Positions 46,106 to 54,600 of a DNA stretch of 64,000 bases are shown here, piece after piece. Source of the stretch: Mariniflexile jejuense (lineage in GTDB: Bacteria; Bacteroidota; Bacteroidia; Flavobacteriales; Flavobacteriaceae); contig NZ_JBHTJI010000001.1 in NCBI RefSeq assembly GCF_042675665.1, positions 1,364,001 through 1,428,000 of the forward strand. The letters are read 5' to 3'. How positions within the stretch are numbered: position 1 is the first letter of the stretch; each line of letters begins with the position of its first letter. The translations under genes were made by a program, and so were the position numbers. The notes under the pieces are model-generated. The model saw nothing but the letters and a program-made list of their open reading frames with translations, made no database searches and was not told the DNA's origin.

Positions 46106-47083
46106 ATGAAAACAAAATACATTTTATGGTTTTTTTGTTTTAACACCTTGTTGGGGTTAGGACAAAAATCCATAACAGAAATAGAGTACTTTTTTGATAC
46201 CGACCCAGGAACTGGCAATGCTGTAAATGTAGATGTAACTGACATTGCTAATTTAAACGAAACCTTAACAATACCAGTAAACAGTTTAACCTCTGGCATT
46301 CATATTTTACACATGCGAACAAAAAACAATGCAAACAAATGGAGTTTGTATGCGCGCCAAACGTTTTATCTTGCTAACTTTTCATCGGCTTTAAACAATA
46401 CCATCACCGAAGCTGAATACTTTTTTGACACAGATCCTGGGGTTGGCAATGCAGAACCTTTAAGCATTTCCAACGGCACAAGTTTAAACAATACGTTTAC
46501 TATCCCTTTGAATTCCGTAAGCACTGGTATTCATATCTTACACATTCGAGTTAAAAACAATTTTAACCAATGGAGCCTATACGGAAGACAAGTGCTTTAT
46601 AAGTCGACCCAAATAAGTAACAATACTATTGTTGCCGCTGAATTTTTTATTGATACCGACCCAGGCGTTGGAAACGCAACTGCCATAGCTTTAACTGAAA
46701 GCGCTACGGTTGATGAAACGTTAAACATTCCTGTTCCCATTAATTTATCAGCTGGCGACCATATTTTGCATATTCGAGTAAAAAGCAGCAATGGTACGTG
46801 GAGTTTATATGGAAAACCAGAATTTAGCACCACGCTTTCAAACGAGGAAACGGCATTTAAAGACTTTAAAATTTATCCAAACCCCGTTGAAAATATTTTG
46901 CATCTATCAATTCAAAATAACACCATTGAACACATGCAATTGGTTGACATGAGTGGTCAGGTAATTCTAGAAGCTTCAACAAATATGGAACAACTCAATG
47001 TTTCTAAATTACCAACAGGGATGTACTTACTTCAAATTAAAACACGTGGCGGCAGCATTTCAAAAAAAATAATAAAGAAGTAA
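46106..47083 (+). CDS. T9SS-secreted protein with three repeats
   Basis: The 325-residue protein has a signal peptide (residues 1-19) and three repeats of about 72-78 residues, each opening with EYFFDTDPGxGNA (third: EFFIDTDPGVGNA) and closing with GIHILHxRxKxxxxxWSLYxR. The C-terminal 75 residues, from FKIYPNPVENILHLSI to GSISKKIIKK, form a type A sorting domain of the type IX secretion system. It is therefore exported across the outer membrane and anchored or released. The repeat function is unknown. It probably shares a transcript with the beta-helix gene. Confidence 0.85.
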   Translation: MKTKYILWFFCFNTLLGLGQKSITEIEYFFDTDPGTGNAVNVDVTDIANLNETLTIPVNSLTSGIHILHMRTKNNANKWSLYARQTFYLANFSSALNNTITEAEYFFDTDPGVGNAEPLSISNGTSLNNTFTIPLNSVSTGIHILHIRVKNNFNQWSLYGRQVLYKSTQISNNTIVAAEFFIDTDPGVGNATAIALTESATVDETLNIPVPINLSAGDHILHIRVKSSNGTWSLYGKPEFSTTLSNEETAFKDFKIYPNPVENILHLSIQNNTIEHMQLVDMSGQVILEASTNMEQLNVSKLPTGMYLLQIKTRGGSISKKIIKK

Positions 47084-47120
47084 ATAAATTAATTACATTT
47101 AAATTACTATTAAAATTAGA

Positions 47121-49025
47121 ATGAAACGATTCCTGTTCATAGGCTTAGTGTCTTGTTTCCAAATAATATTTGGTCAAAACGACAGCACGCTTATAAATTC
47201 AATTCTTAACAAAGCCTATGAACAGGAATCTGCAAATCCAAAAGAAGCTTTAAAACTTTACAAAAAAGCTTACAAAAAAAGCAAAGAAAACAACTATAAA
47301 ATTGGAGTAATCAAGTCTTTACAATATAGCGGTATTGTACATAGCGATATGGCTAATTACGATTCGGCTATTTATTATTACAACAAAGCGTTACCATATA
47401 GTTTGGATGCAAATTACCAAAGAGGTACTGGTGGCCTGTATATTAATTTAGGAAATGCTTATCAATACAAAGGTGCTTTTAATAATGTTATTGATAATTA
47501 CATTAAAGGTATTAAAATATTTGAAACTGTTAAGGATAGTTCCCGCTTAGGCATGTCTTACGAAAATCTCGCAGCTTTTTACAACTCTTTAAAAAACAAG
47601 GAAAAGGAACTTGAATATTTAAACAAAGCACTAAAGATTATTCCTAAAAATGATAAGGAGCGAATAGCTTATGCTATGGGCGATTTGGGTTTGGCAAACA
47701 TGAAATTTAATAGGTTTGAGCAAGCCTATAACTATTTTATAAAAGCCGATAGTATTACAAAAACTATTAATAACACTCGTTTAAACTATTTTGCCCAACG
47801 CAACTTTGGAACCTATTATTTTGAAACCAAAAATTATAATAAAGCCATTTATTATTACAAAAAGGCATTACCTTTTATTAACGACATAAATGACAAATAT
47901 TATAAAAACGATTTGATTTTAGAACTTGGTAGCTCGTATGCTTTAAACAAAGACCATAAAAACGCTATTACGTATTTAAACGAAGCACTAAAAACCGCAG
48001 AAAGAGACCAAAAAATTGAAATACAGGCTAAGGCTCATTTACAATTAGCACAAGTTTACGAAGCTTTAAACAAAACCAGTTCTGCATATTTTCATTTAAA
48101 ACAAAATGCCCAATTAAAAGACTCGTTGCTAAACGAAAACCACTTAAAAGAAATCAATTTATTAGAAAAACAATACCAATCTGAGAAAAAGGACAAAGAA
48201 ATCGCAGAAAAAAAAATAGCTTTAGAGCATAACCAATTGGAGCTCACAAAAAATAAAAACAAGTTAGTGCTGGTCTCGATAAGCGGAATTATTTTATTGA
48301 TAATTTTAATAAGCATTTGGGCATTTTACGCTCAGCTCCAAAAAGTTAAAAACATTGAAATCTCGAAACTAGAACAACAACGCGATATCGAAAAACTACA
48401 GGCTTTAATAGAAGGCGAAGAAAAAGAACGCGTGAGGCTTGCACAAGATTTGCATGATGGCATTAATGGCGATTTATCATCCATAAAATTTCAATTGTCC
48501 AGTATCGATTCAAAATCGCTTTCCATAGAAACTAAAACCCTTTTCAACAAAGCGATTGATATGATTGATTATTCCTGTGACCAAGTTCGAAACATATCGC
48601 ACAACCTTTCACCAACCACCATCAATGATTTTGGACTTATAACTTCCCTAAAAAATTATTGCAACAAACTTGAGGGTTTTCATCCTATAAAAATAAATTT
48701 TCAACACTTTGGAAATGATATCAAACTATCAAAAAATATTGAAACCGTTATTTATAGAATTGTACAAGAACTGGTTAACAACATCATAAAACACGCCGAT
48801 GCTTCTGAAGCTGTCGTTCAAATAAATTCGTACGATGACAACCTTTTTATAACTGTTGAAGATAACGGAAAGGGATTTGAAAGTTCTCAAAAAAACGCTG
48901 GTATTGGATTAAAAAACATTGCTTCGCGTATTGCTTTTTTAAACGCCACACTTGAGGAAGAACACAACCCAAGCGGAACAACTTTTACTATAAATATCGA
49001 TTTAAAAAATATTCAAAAAACATGA
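47121..49025 (+). CDS. TPR sensor histidine kinase, NarX/HisKA_3 type
   Basis: The 634-residue protein has a signal peptide (ending QIIFGQ), a periplasmic region of about seven tetratricopeptide repeats (residues 25-330), a coiled coil, one membrane helix (LVLVSISGIILLIILISIWAF, about 378-400) and a cytoplasmic kinase of HisKA_3 type. The phospho-acceptor is in RVRLAQDLHDGINGDLSSIKFQLSS, and the ATPase has VEDNGKGFE and GIGLKNIASRI. The stop overlaps the response regulator start by 4 bp. Such kinases in Bacteroidota detect periplasmic signals through the repeats; the signal here is unknown. Confidence 0.9.
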   Translation: MKRFLFIGLVSCFQIIFGQNDSTLINSILNKAYEQESANPKEALKLYKKAYKKSKENNYKIGVIKSLQYSGIVHSDMANYDSAIYYYNKALPYSLDANYQRGTGGLYINLGNAYQYKGAFNNVIDNYIKGIKIFETVKDSSRLGMSYENLAAFYNSLKNKEKELEYLNKALKIIPKNDKERIAYAMGDLGLANMKFNRFEQAYNYFIKADSITKTINNTRLNYFAQRNFGTYYFETKNYNKAIYYYKKALPFINDINDKYYKNDLILELGSSYALNKDHKNAITYLNEALKTAERDQKIEIQAKAHLQLAQVYEALNKTSSAYFHLKQNAQLKDSLLNENHLKEINLLEKQYQSEKKDKEIAEKKIALEHNQLELTKNKNKLVLVSISGIILLIILISIWAFYAQLQKVKNIEISKLEQQRDIEKLQALIEGEEKERVRLAQDLHDGINGDLSSIKFQLSSIDSKSLSIETKTLFNKAIDMIDYSCDQVRNISHNLSPTTINDFGLITSLKNYCNKLEGFHPIKINFQHFGNDIKLSKNIETVIYRIVQELVNNIIKHADASEAVVQINSYDDNLFITVEDNGKGFESSQKNAGIGLKNIASRIAFLNATLEEEHNPSGTTFTINIDLKNIQKT

Positions 49026-49657
49026 TAACCGTTGCTATAACAGACGACCATATGATGGTGGTTGAAGGTTTAAAAACCATGCTTAAACAAGTGGAAGGCA
49101 TTCAAATAATTAGCACATACCACTGTGTTAACGACACAATTGATGGTTTACGAGACATCATACCACAAGTTTTGTTATTAGATATAAACCTACCCGATGG
49201 TAACGGCATCCATTTATGTAAACAACTTAAAGACACGTATAAGGAGTTAAAAATTATTGCCCTGTCCAATTACGAAGACATTTCATTTATCAAACAAATT
49301 ATTAAAAATGGTGCCTCTGGATATTTACTAAAAAACACTAATAAAACAGAGTTAATCAACGCTATAAAAGCCGTAAAAAACAACCAATTATTTTTACCGG
49401 AAAAGTTGCAACGTTTGCTTCTTAACGATTCATTAGGAAAGCCAACCAACAGTTCATTTTTCATTCCAACATTAACCAGACGTGAAAAAGAAGTGTTAGA
49501 ATTAATTGTAAAAGAATATACTACCGAAGAAATTGCAGAAAAACTTTTTGTAACCTCAAAAACAGTAGAAGCACACCGTAGTAATCTTATTCAAAAATTA
49601 GGTGTTAAAAATGTGGCTGGACTAGTAAGAGTTGCTATTGAAAAAGGATTGATTTAA
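49022..49657 (+). CDS. NarL/FixJ-family response regulator
   Basis: The 211-residue protein has a receiver domain (acceptor Asp in VLLLDINLPDGNG near residue 57, conserved Lys in GYLLKNTNKTEL) and a LuxR-type helix-turn-helix (LTRREKEVLELIVKEYTTEEIAEKLFVTSKTVEAHRSNLIQKLGVKN). It is translationally coupled to the TPR kinase by an ATGA overlap. The targets are likely to include the secreted-protein genes immediately upstream, but this is inferred from location. Confidence 0.92.
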   Translation: MITVAITDDHMMVVEGLKTMLKQVEGIQIISTYHCVNDTIDGLRDIIPQVLLLDINLPDGNGIHLCKQLKDTYKELKIIALSNYEDISFIKQIIKNGASGYLLKNTNKTELINAIKAVKNNQLFLPEKLQRLLLNDSLGKPTNSSFFIPTLTRREKEVLELIVKEYTTEEIAEKLFVTSKTVEAHRSNLIQKLGVKNVAGLVRVAIEKGLI

Positions 49658-49703
49658 ATATTACTATACTAACAATCCACTCATTTTAAACTATAATCAA
49701 TTA

Positions 49704-49726
49704 TAATTTGAAAGTTTTTCAAATTA
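49704..49726. terminator. Inverted repeat downstream of the response regulator
   Basis: TAATTTGAAA and TTTCAAATTA form a 10-bp stem with a 3-base loop. The T-run after it is poor, so it is a weak terminator or a protein-binding site between the two-component operon and the gat leader. Confidence 0.45.
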
Positions 49727-49802
49727 ACTTCATGTTTCTTATCAATTTAATAATACAGAAAAGGAATATTATAAAAATAGTGTTTAGTATTGTTATTCTG
49801 TA

Positions 49803-49810
49803 TATATTTG
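49803..49810 (+). promoter_or_regulatory. -7 box of the gat operon
   Basis: TATATTTG matches TAnnTTTG and lies 15 bp before the leader ORF. Transcription would start close to the leader's ATG, giving a very short 5' end and a transcript that opens with the leader peptide. Confidence 0.6.
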
Positions 49811-49825
49811 AACACGTAAAACATT

Positions 49826-49882
49826 ATGAACAACAATAACAACAATAACAACAATAATAATTTCAATAATCCTAATTTTTAG
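49826..49882 (+). CDS. Asparagine-rich leader peptide of the gat operon
   Basis: This 18-codon frame reads Met, eleven consecutive Asn codons (six AAC, five AAT), Phe, Asn, Asn, Pro, Asn, Phe, then TAG; 14 of 18 residues are Asn. It begins just after a TAnnTTTG promoter and ends 4 bp before the antiterminator strand. The next genes make Asn-tRNA(Asn), so the peptide has the form of an amino-acid attenuation leader in which a ribosome stalls when charged tRNA(Asn) is scarce. It is not expected to have a function as a protein. The low-complexity sequence alone would be weak evidence; the downstream RNA structures make it strong. Confidence 0.8.
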   Translation: MNNNNNNNNNNNFNNPNF

Positions 49883-49886
49883 GACA

Positions 49887-49941
49887 GGAAGGTTGTTGTT
49901 TAAAAATATATGAAGCCTTCCAAATACGGAGGGCTTTTTTT
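49887..49941 (+). promoter_or_regulatory. Transcription attenuator (antiterminator and terminator) of the gat operon
   Basis: Terminator: GCCTTCC (49915-49921) pairs with GGAGGGC (49928-49934), followed by T7. Antiterminator: GGAAGG (49887-49892) pairs with CCTTCC (49916-49921), which removes the terminator's 5' strand. TTGTTGTT (49893-49900) is complementary to the AACAACAA units of the Asn codons. A ribosome that finishes at TAG (49880-49882) would cover GGAAGG and let the terminator form; one stalled on Asn codons would leave it free. It lies 18 bp before gatC. Confidence 0.8.
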
Positions 49942-49959
49942 AATTTAAAAATACAGAAA

Positions 49960-50229
49960 ATGAGTAAAATTATGACAGTCGACGTATTGTCGAGTATTAA
50001 AGGAGCACAACCCAGTGAGGCGGTGAACAAATTATTTGAAGTGATTAAAAATGCACAACCAACAAATAATAACTCTTTTAATGTTAATCATAATAATAGC
50101 GTGTCTTTAAACGATTTAAGAGACGATGTGGTGATTGAAAGTTCTGCATTGGAAAAGAAAATCATTATTGAAAATTTTCCGAAAGAGAAAAAAGGCTATT
50201 TAGTGGTTTCTAAAGTTATAGAAGAATAA
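49960..50229 (+). CDS. gatC: Aspartyl/glutamyl-tRNA amidotransferase subunit C, divergent
   Basis: The 89-residue protein is recognised by its C-terminal third, NDLRDDVVIESSALEKKIIIENFPKEKKGYLVVSKVIE, which matches the GatC pattern (LR-x-D-x-V...GY-x-x-V-x-K-V-I-E). The N-terminal half is unlike normal GatC and has a run rich in Asn and Gln (QPTNNNSFNVNHNNSV). GatC is the small clamp that holds GatA and GatB together. It lies 2 bp before gatA. The alternative is an unrelated small protein, but position and the tail motif favour GatC. Confidence 0.78.
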   Translation: MSKIMTVDVLSSIKGAQPSEAVNKLFEVIKNAQPTNNNSFNVNHNNSVSLNDLRDDVVIESSALEKKIIIENFPKEKKGYLVVSKVIEE

Positions 50230-50231
50230 TT

Positions 50232-51632
50232 ATGGAATCTCAGATACACAAAATACACCAACAACTGGTGAACAAAGAAATTACTTGTACAAACTTGGTA
50301 CAAGAAAAGCTGAACTTATTAAAAGCCAATACCAATAACACCGTAAACGCTTTATTAGATACCTTGGCGTTAGATTTAGCCGCCAAAGTAGATGCTAAAA
50401 TTGCAAAAGGCGAAACCATCGGGTTACTGGAAGGCATTCCCTTCGGAATAAAAGATGTTTACATGGTTCAAGGCACCTATACAACTGCAAGTTCAGAATT
50501 GTTGAAAAATTACAAATCGGCCTACACCGCCACGGCCATTCAAAAATTATTGGATGCTGGGGCTATTCCATTAGTAAAGGAAAACTGCGATAGTTTTGGT
50601 CATGGTTCTTCTTCTGAAAATACCATTTTTGGTGCTGTTAAAAATGCCATCAACCCCGATTTAGTAGGTGGTGGTTCCAGTGGTGGTTCGGCAGTCAATG
50701 TGGCCAAAGATTACACCGTTTTTTCTATTGGTGGCGATACAGGTGGTTCTGTGCGACAACCGGCTGGTTACAACCATGTATATGGTTTAAAACCAACTTA
50801 CGGACGTATTTCCCGCTACGGATTGATGGCCTACGCATCTTCTACCGATTGTGTTGGACCTATCGCTAAATCCATTGAAGATATTCGTATTGTGCTGAAT
50901 GTAATGGGTGGTAAAGACGCAAAAGATCAAACTACATACGCTTCCGCTGAAATTAAAGAAGAAAGTATCTCAAATTCAAATGGTATTAAAACCATCGGAT
51001 ATTTTAAAAATTTCGTTGAAAGTGATGCAATCGACCCAAAAATTAAAGCTGATTTTTTAGCAACTATTGAAAAAATAAAAGCCAAAGGCATTGAAGTAAA
51101 AGAATTGGATTTCTTTAAATCGGATATATTAGTTTCAACCTATTATACCTTGGCCATGGCTGAAACTGCTTCTAACCTTTCGCGTTTAGACGGTAGTAAC
51201 TACGGAAACCGCATTGAAGATAAAAACCTAAAAGAATCATACGCTGTAACGCGTTCCGAGAATTTTTCAGAAGAAACCAAAAGACGTATTGTTGGTGGAA
51301 ACCAAGTATTATCTCAAGGGTTTTCAGATGAAATCTATTTAAAAGGTTTAGCGCTTCGCGATGCGATTTCAGAAAATTTTGAAAACGATTTTAAAGAAGT
51401 TGACATCATTCTATCGCCGGTTACACCTAGTACACCACCTAAAATTGGCGATAGTTTAAAAGACCCACACGCTATGTATTTAAGTGATGCCTATACGGTT
51501 GGGTTCAGCTTAGGGCAACTGCCTACGCTTACCGCGCCACAAGGCACCGAAACAGGCTTACAAATAACAGCCGCAAAAAATAACGACGAACTTGTTTTGA
51601 AGTTTGCTAACTTCTTAAAAGATACGATATAA
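50232..51632 (+). CDS. gatA: Aspartyl/glutamyl-tRNA amidotransferase subunit A
   Basis: The 466-residue amidase has the Ser-cisSer-Lys triad: Lys74 in PFGIKDVYM, cis-Ser149 in GGGSSGGSA and the nucleophile Ser173 in GGDTGGSVRQPA. The adjacent YGLKPTYGRISRYGLMAYASSTDCVGPI is the typical GatA block. It releases ammonia from glutamine, which passes to GatB to amidate Asp-tRNA(Asn) or Glu-tRNA(Gln). Its TAATG overlap with gatB-aspS shows translational coupling. It is close to the usual GatA length of about 480 residues. Confidence 0.95.
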   Translation: MESQIHKIHQQLVNKEITCTNLVQEKLNLLKANTNNTVNALLDTLALDLAAKVDAKIAKGETIGLLEGIPFGIKDVYMVQGTYTTASSELLKNYKSAYTATAIQKLLDAGAIPLVKENCDSFGHGSSSENTIFGAVKNAINPDLVGGGSSGGSAVNVAKDYTVFSIGGDTGGSVRQPAGYNHVYGLKPTYGRISRYGLMAYASSTDCVGPIAKSIEDIRIVLNVMGGKDAKDQTTYASAEIKEESISNSNGIKTIGYFKNFVESDAIDPKIKADFLATIEKIKAKGIEVKELDFFKSDILVSTYYTLAMAETASNLSRLDGSNYGNRIEDKNLKESYAVTRSENFSEETKRRIVGGNQVLSQGFSDEIYLKGLALRDAISENFENDFKEVDIILSPVTPSTPPKIGDSLKDPHAMYLSDAYTVGFSLGQLPTLTAPQGTETGLQITAAKNNDELVLKFANFLKDTI

Positions 51633-54600
51633 TGGAATTAGAGCAATTAGACGCAGCACTTAAAGCACACGATTTAGAGTTAGTAATCGGACTGGAAACA
51701 CACGTTCGACTAAATACCAAAACCAAATTATTTTGTTCTTGCCCAAACCAAGAAATTGAAACCCCAAACCAAAACATTTGTTCGGTTTGTACTGGGCAAA
51801 TGGGCGTTTTACCTGCCATTAATAAAGAAGCGATTACTAAGGCTATTTATTTTGGGAAAGCGGTAAAATCATCGTTTGAAAATGAAGTGATTTCTTGGGA
51901 CAGAAAGCATTACGAATACCCCGATAACCCGAAAAATATTCAAATTACGCAGTTTCACAACCCTGTGATTCCTGATGGACAAGTGTCTTGTTTCCGTAAC
52001 GATGGAAGTCAGTTTACCGTAAATTTAACCCAAGTGCATATTGAAGAAGATGCCGCTAAATTGATGCACGAAAAAACCGTTTCGTTGGTCGATTTTAACA
52101 AAGCTGGTGTACCATTAATTGAAATTGTAACCGAACCTTGCATTCGCCATATTGAAGATGCTTCTATTTACGCACAATACATTCAACGTATTGTTCAAAA
52201 TTTAAAAATATCGGAGGCAAATCTTGAAAAAGGTGAGTTTAAATCGGATGTTTCGGTATCACTTCGTAAAAAACACAGTTACACTTTAAACCCACGTACC
52301 GAGATTAAGAACTTAAACTCGTTTAAATTTATGGTGGATGCTCTAAAAGAAGAAGTTGAAAAACAACTTAACTATTTCTTAGAACATAAAGAATTTAGAC
52401 CCGACCAAACCACTGTTTTATGGGATGCCGATTTAAAGCAAACCAAAACCATGCGTAAAAAGGAATTTGAGGCCGATTACCGTTTTATTTCGGAACCCGA
52501 TTTACCATTTGTAAACATTAAAGAAGCTGTTGAAACTATTAATGTAGATATCCAAACACTTCCGTTTGCGGTAGAATCTATTTTGATAAATGGTGGCGTT
52601 TTACCGCAAGATGCCAAATTTTTTACTGCCGATTCGTTGCGTTCGGAAACTTTTGTAACTATTAACAATGCGCTTCAAGATCCATCTTTTGTTGCCAAAA
52701 CATTAGTAAATAATATTGGTGCCGATGCCTATGGCGATATTCATCGTATTGAGCATTTAATTGAAATTTTTCAGCTTTTTAAAGATGAAAAAATAACATC
52801 CGTATTGGTTCAAAACGCCATTACTTCTTATTTAAAAGATAGAAGTTTTGATTACAATAAATATTTCGAAGAAAACACCATTTCAGAAGAAAAGATACAA
52901 GAAGCCATCGCTAAAGTTATTTCAGAAAATGAAGCGATAGCAAACGACATTAAAGCAGGAAACCAAGGAAAAGCAGGTATTTTAGTTGGAAAAATTATTG
53001 CGATTATTGGAAAAGGAGCTTCAGGAAAAGTGATTCGCGAAGGTATTTTGAGTCAGTTGCAAAGTTCAGAGTTAAAAGTTAAAAATGCTTCTGAAACAAC
53101 TAAACAACAAACACCTCAACAACAAACTTCTAAAACACAGGAAGAAGTTTTACCACAAATTCCTATCATTGTAAAAGAAGAGTACAGAACCCATTTAATT
53201 TCGGGTGTTTCTGAAGCTAATATTACAGAAACAGTCACTTTTGCTGGTTGGGTTTCAAGCGTTCGCGACCATGGCGAATTGATTTTTATCGATTTACGCG
53301 ATTCAAGCACCGAAATTTTCCAAGTGCGTTTAAGTAGAGAATCGTTCCCTAATTTAGATGAATTAGTAAAACTTAAACCCGAATCGGTTATAACCGTTAC
53401 TGGAACTATAGTACAGCGTAAAGAAGATGATTATAACACGGCGTTACGAACAGGTAAAATTGAATTAGAAGCAACCGAACTGGAAATTTTAAACCTATCT
53501 AGAACGCTACCTTTTGAAATAAAACGTGCTACAAAAACCAACGAAAACACCCGTTTTCAATATAAATATTTAGACCACAGAAATGACGATGTGCGTCGTG
53601 TTATTGTAAACCGCCATAAAGTAATCAAGCTACTACGCGATATTTTAGACGAGCAAAATTTCCTTGAAATTGAAACGCCTATTTTAAGCGCAGGAACCGA
53701 TGAAGGCGCACGTGAGTTTATTGTACCTTCAAGAAAACAATCAGGTGCATTTTACACCTTACCGCAAGCACCTCAACAATTCAAGCAAATGTTAATGGTA
53801 AGCGGTTATGAAAAATATTTCCAAATAGCACGTTGTTTTAGAGATGAAGATTCTCGTGGCGATCGCCAACCTGAATTTACCCAGTTAGATTTAGAAATGG
53901 CGTATGCAAGTATGCAACAAATAATCGATTTAAACACCAAAATGTTTAATGAAGTGGTTACAAAAATTTATGGTAATAAATGGATTTTACGTCCGTTTGA
54001 AGTAATTACCTATCAAGATGCCATGGATTTTTACGGTTGTGATAGACCCGATTTACGTTTTGGCTTAAAACTTCAAGATATTACTCACATTGTAAAAGAT
54101 ACTACCTTCCAAGTATTTAGCAAACCAATTGAAGAAGGCGGTATTGTAAAATGTATTAAAGTTTCTGCTGAAGAACAAGGTGATAAGCGTTTATCAAAAG
54201 GGCAAATTGAAAAACTAACTGCCATTGCACAACAACACGGTTTGGGTGGTTTAGCTTACATTATTGTTAATGAAAACGATTTACAATCGCCTATTATTAA
54301 GTTTTTAGGTGAAGATATTGCCGCAGGAATTATAAAAGCAACCAATGCACAAATTGGTGATATCGTATTTTTCTCAGCTGCCGATTATGCTACCGCAAAT
54401 AAAGCCTTAGATGCCGTTAGGCAAGAATTAGGTAGCATGTTACGATTAATAAACCCTAAAGAGTTACGTCCTGCTTGGGTAATAGACTTCCCAATGTTTG
54501 AACGTACAGATGAAGGTAGATGGACGTTTACCCACAATCCATTTTCTATGCCAGCGGTTTATGATATTGATAAACATATGCAAGGAAATGACGCTGAAAT

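Noticed and set aside
49826..49882. Asn-rich mini-ORF as mere AAC/AAT microsatellite
   Set aside because: It is in frame from an ATG to a stop codon, close to a promoter, and followed by mutually exclusive stems and Asn-tRNA genes; the context makes simple repeat noise unlikely, although the repeat nature is noted.
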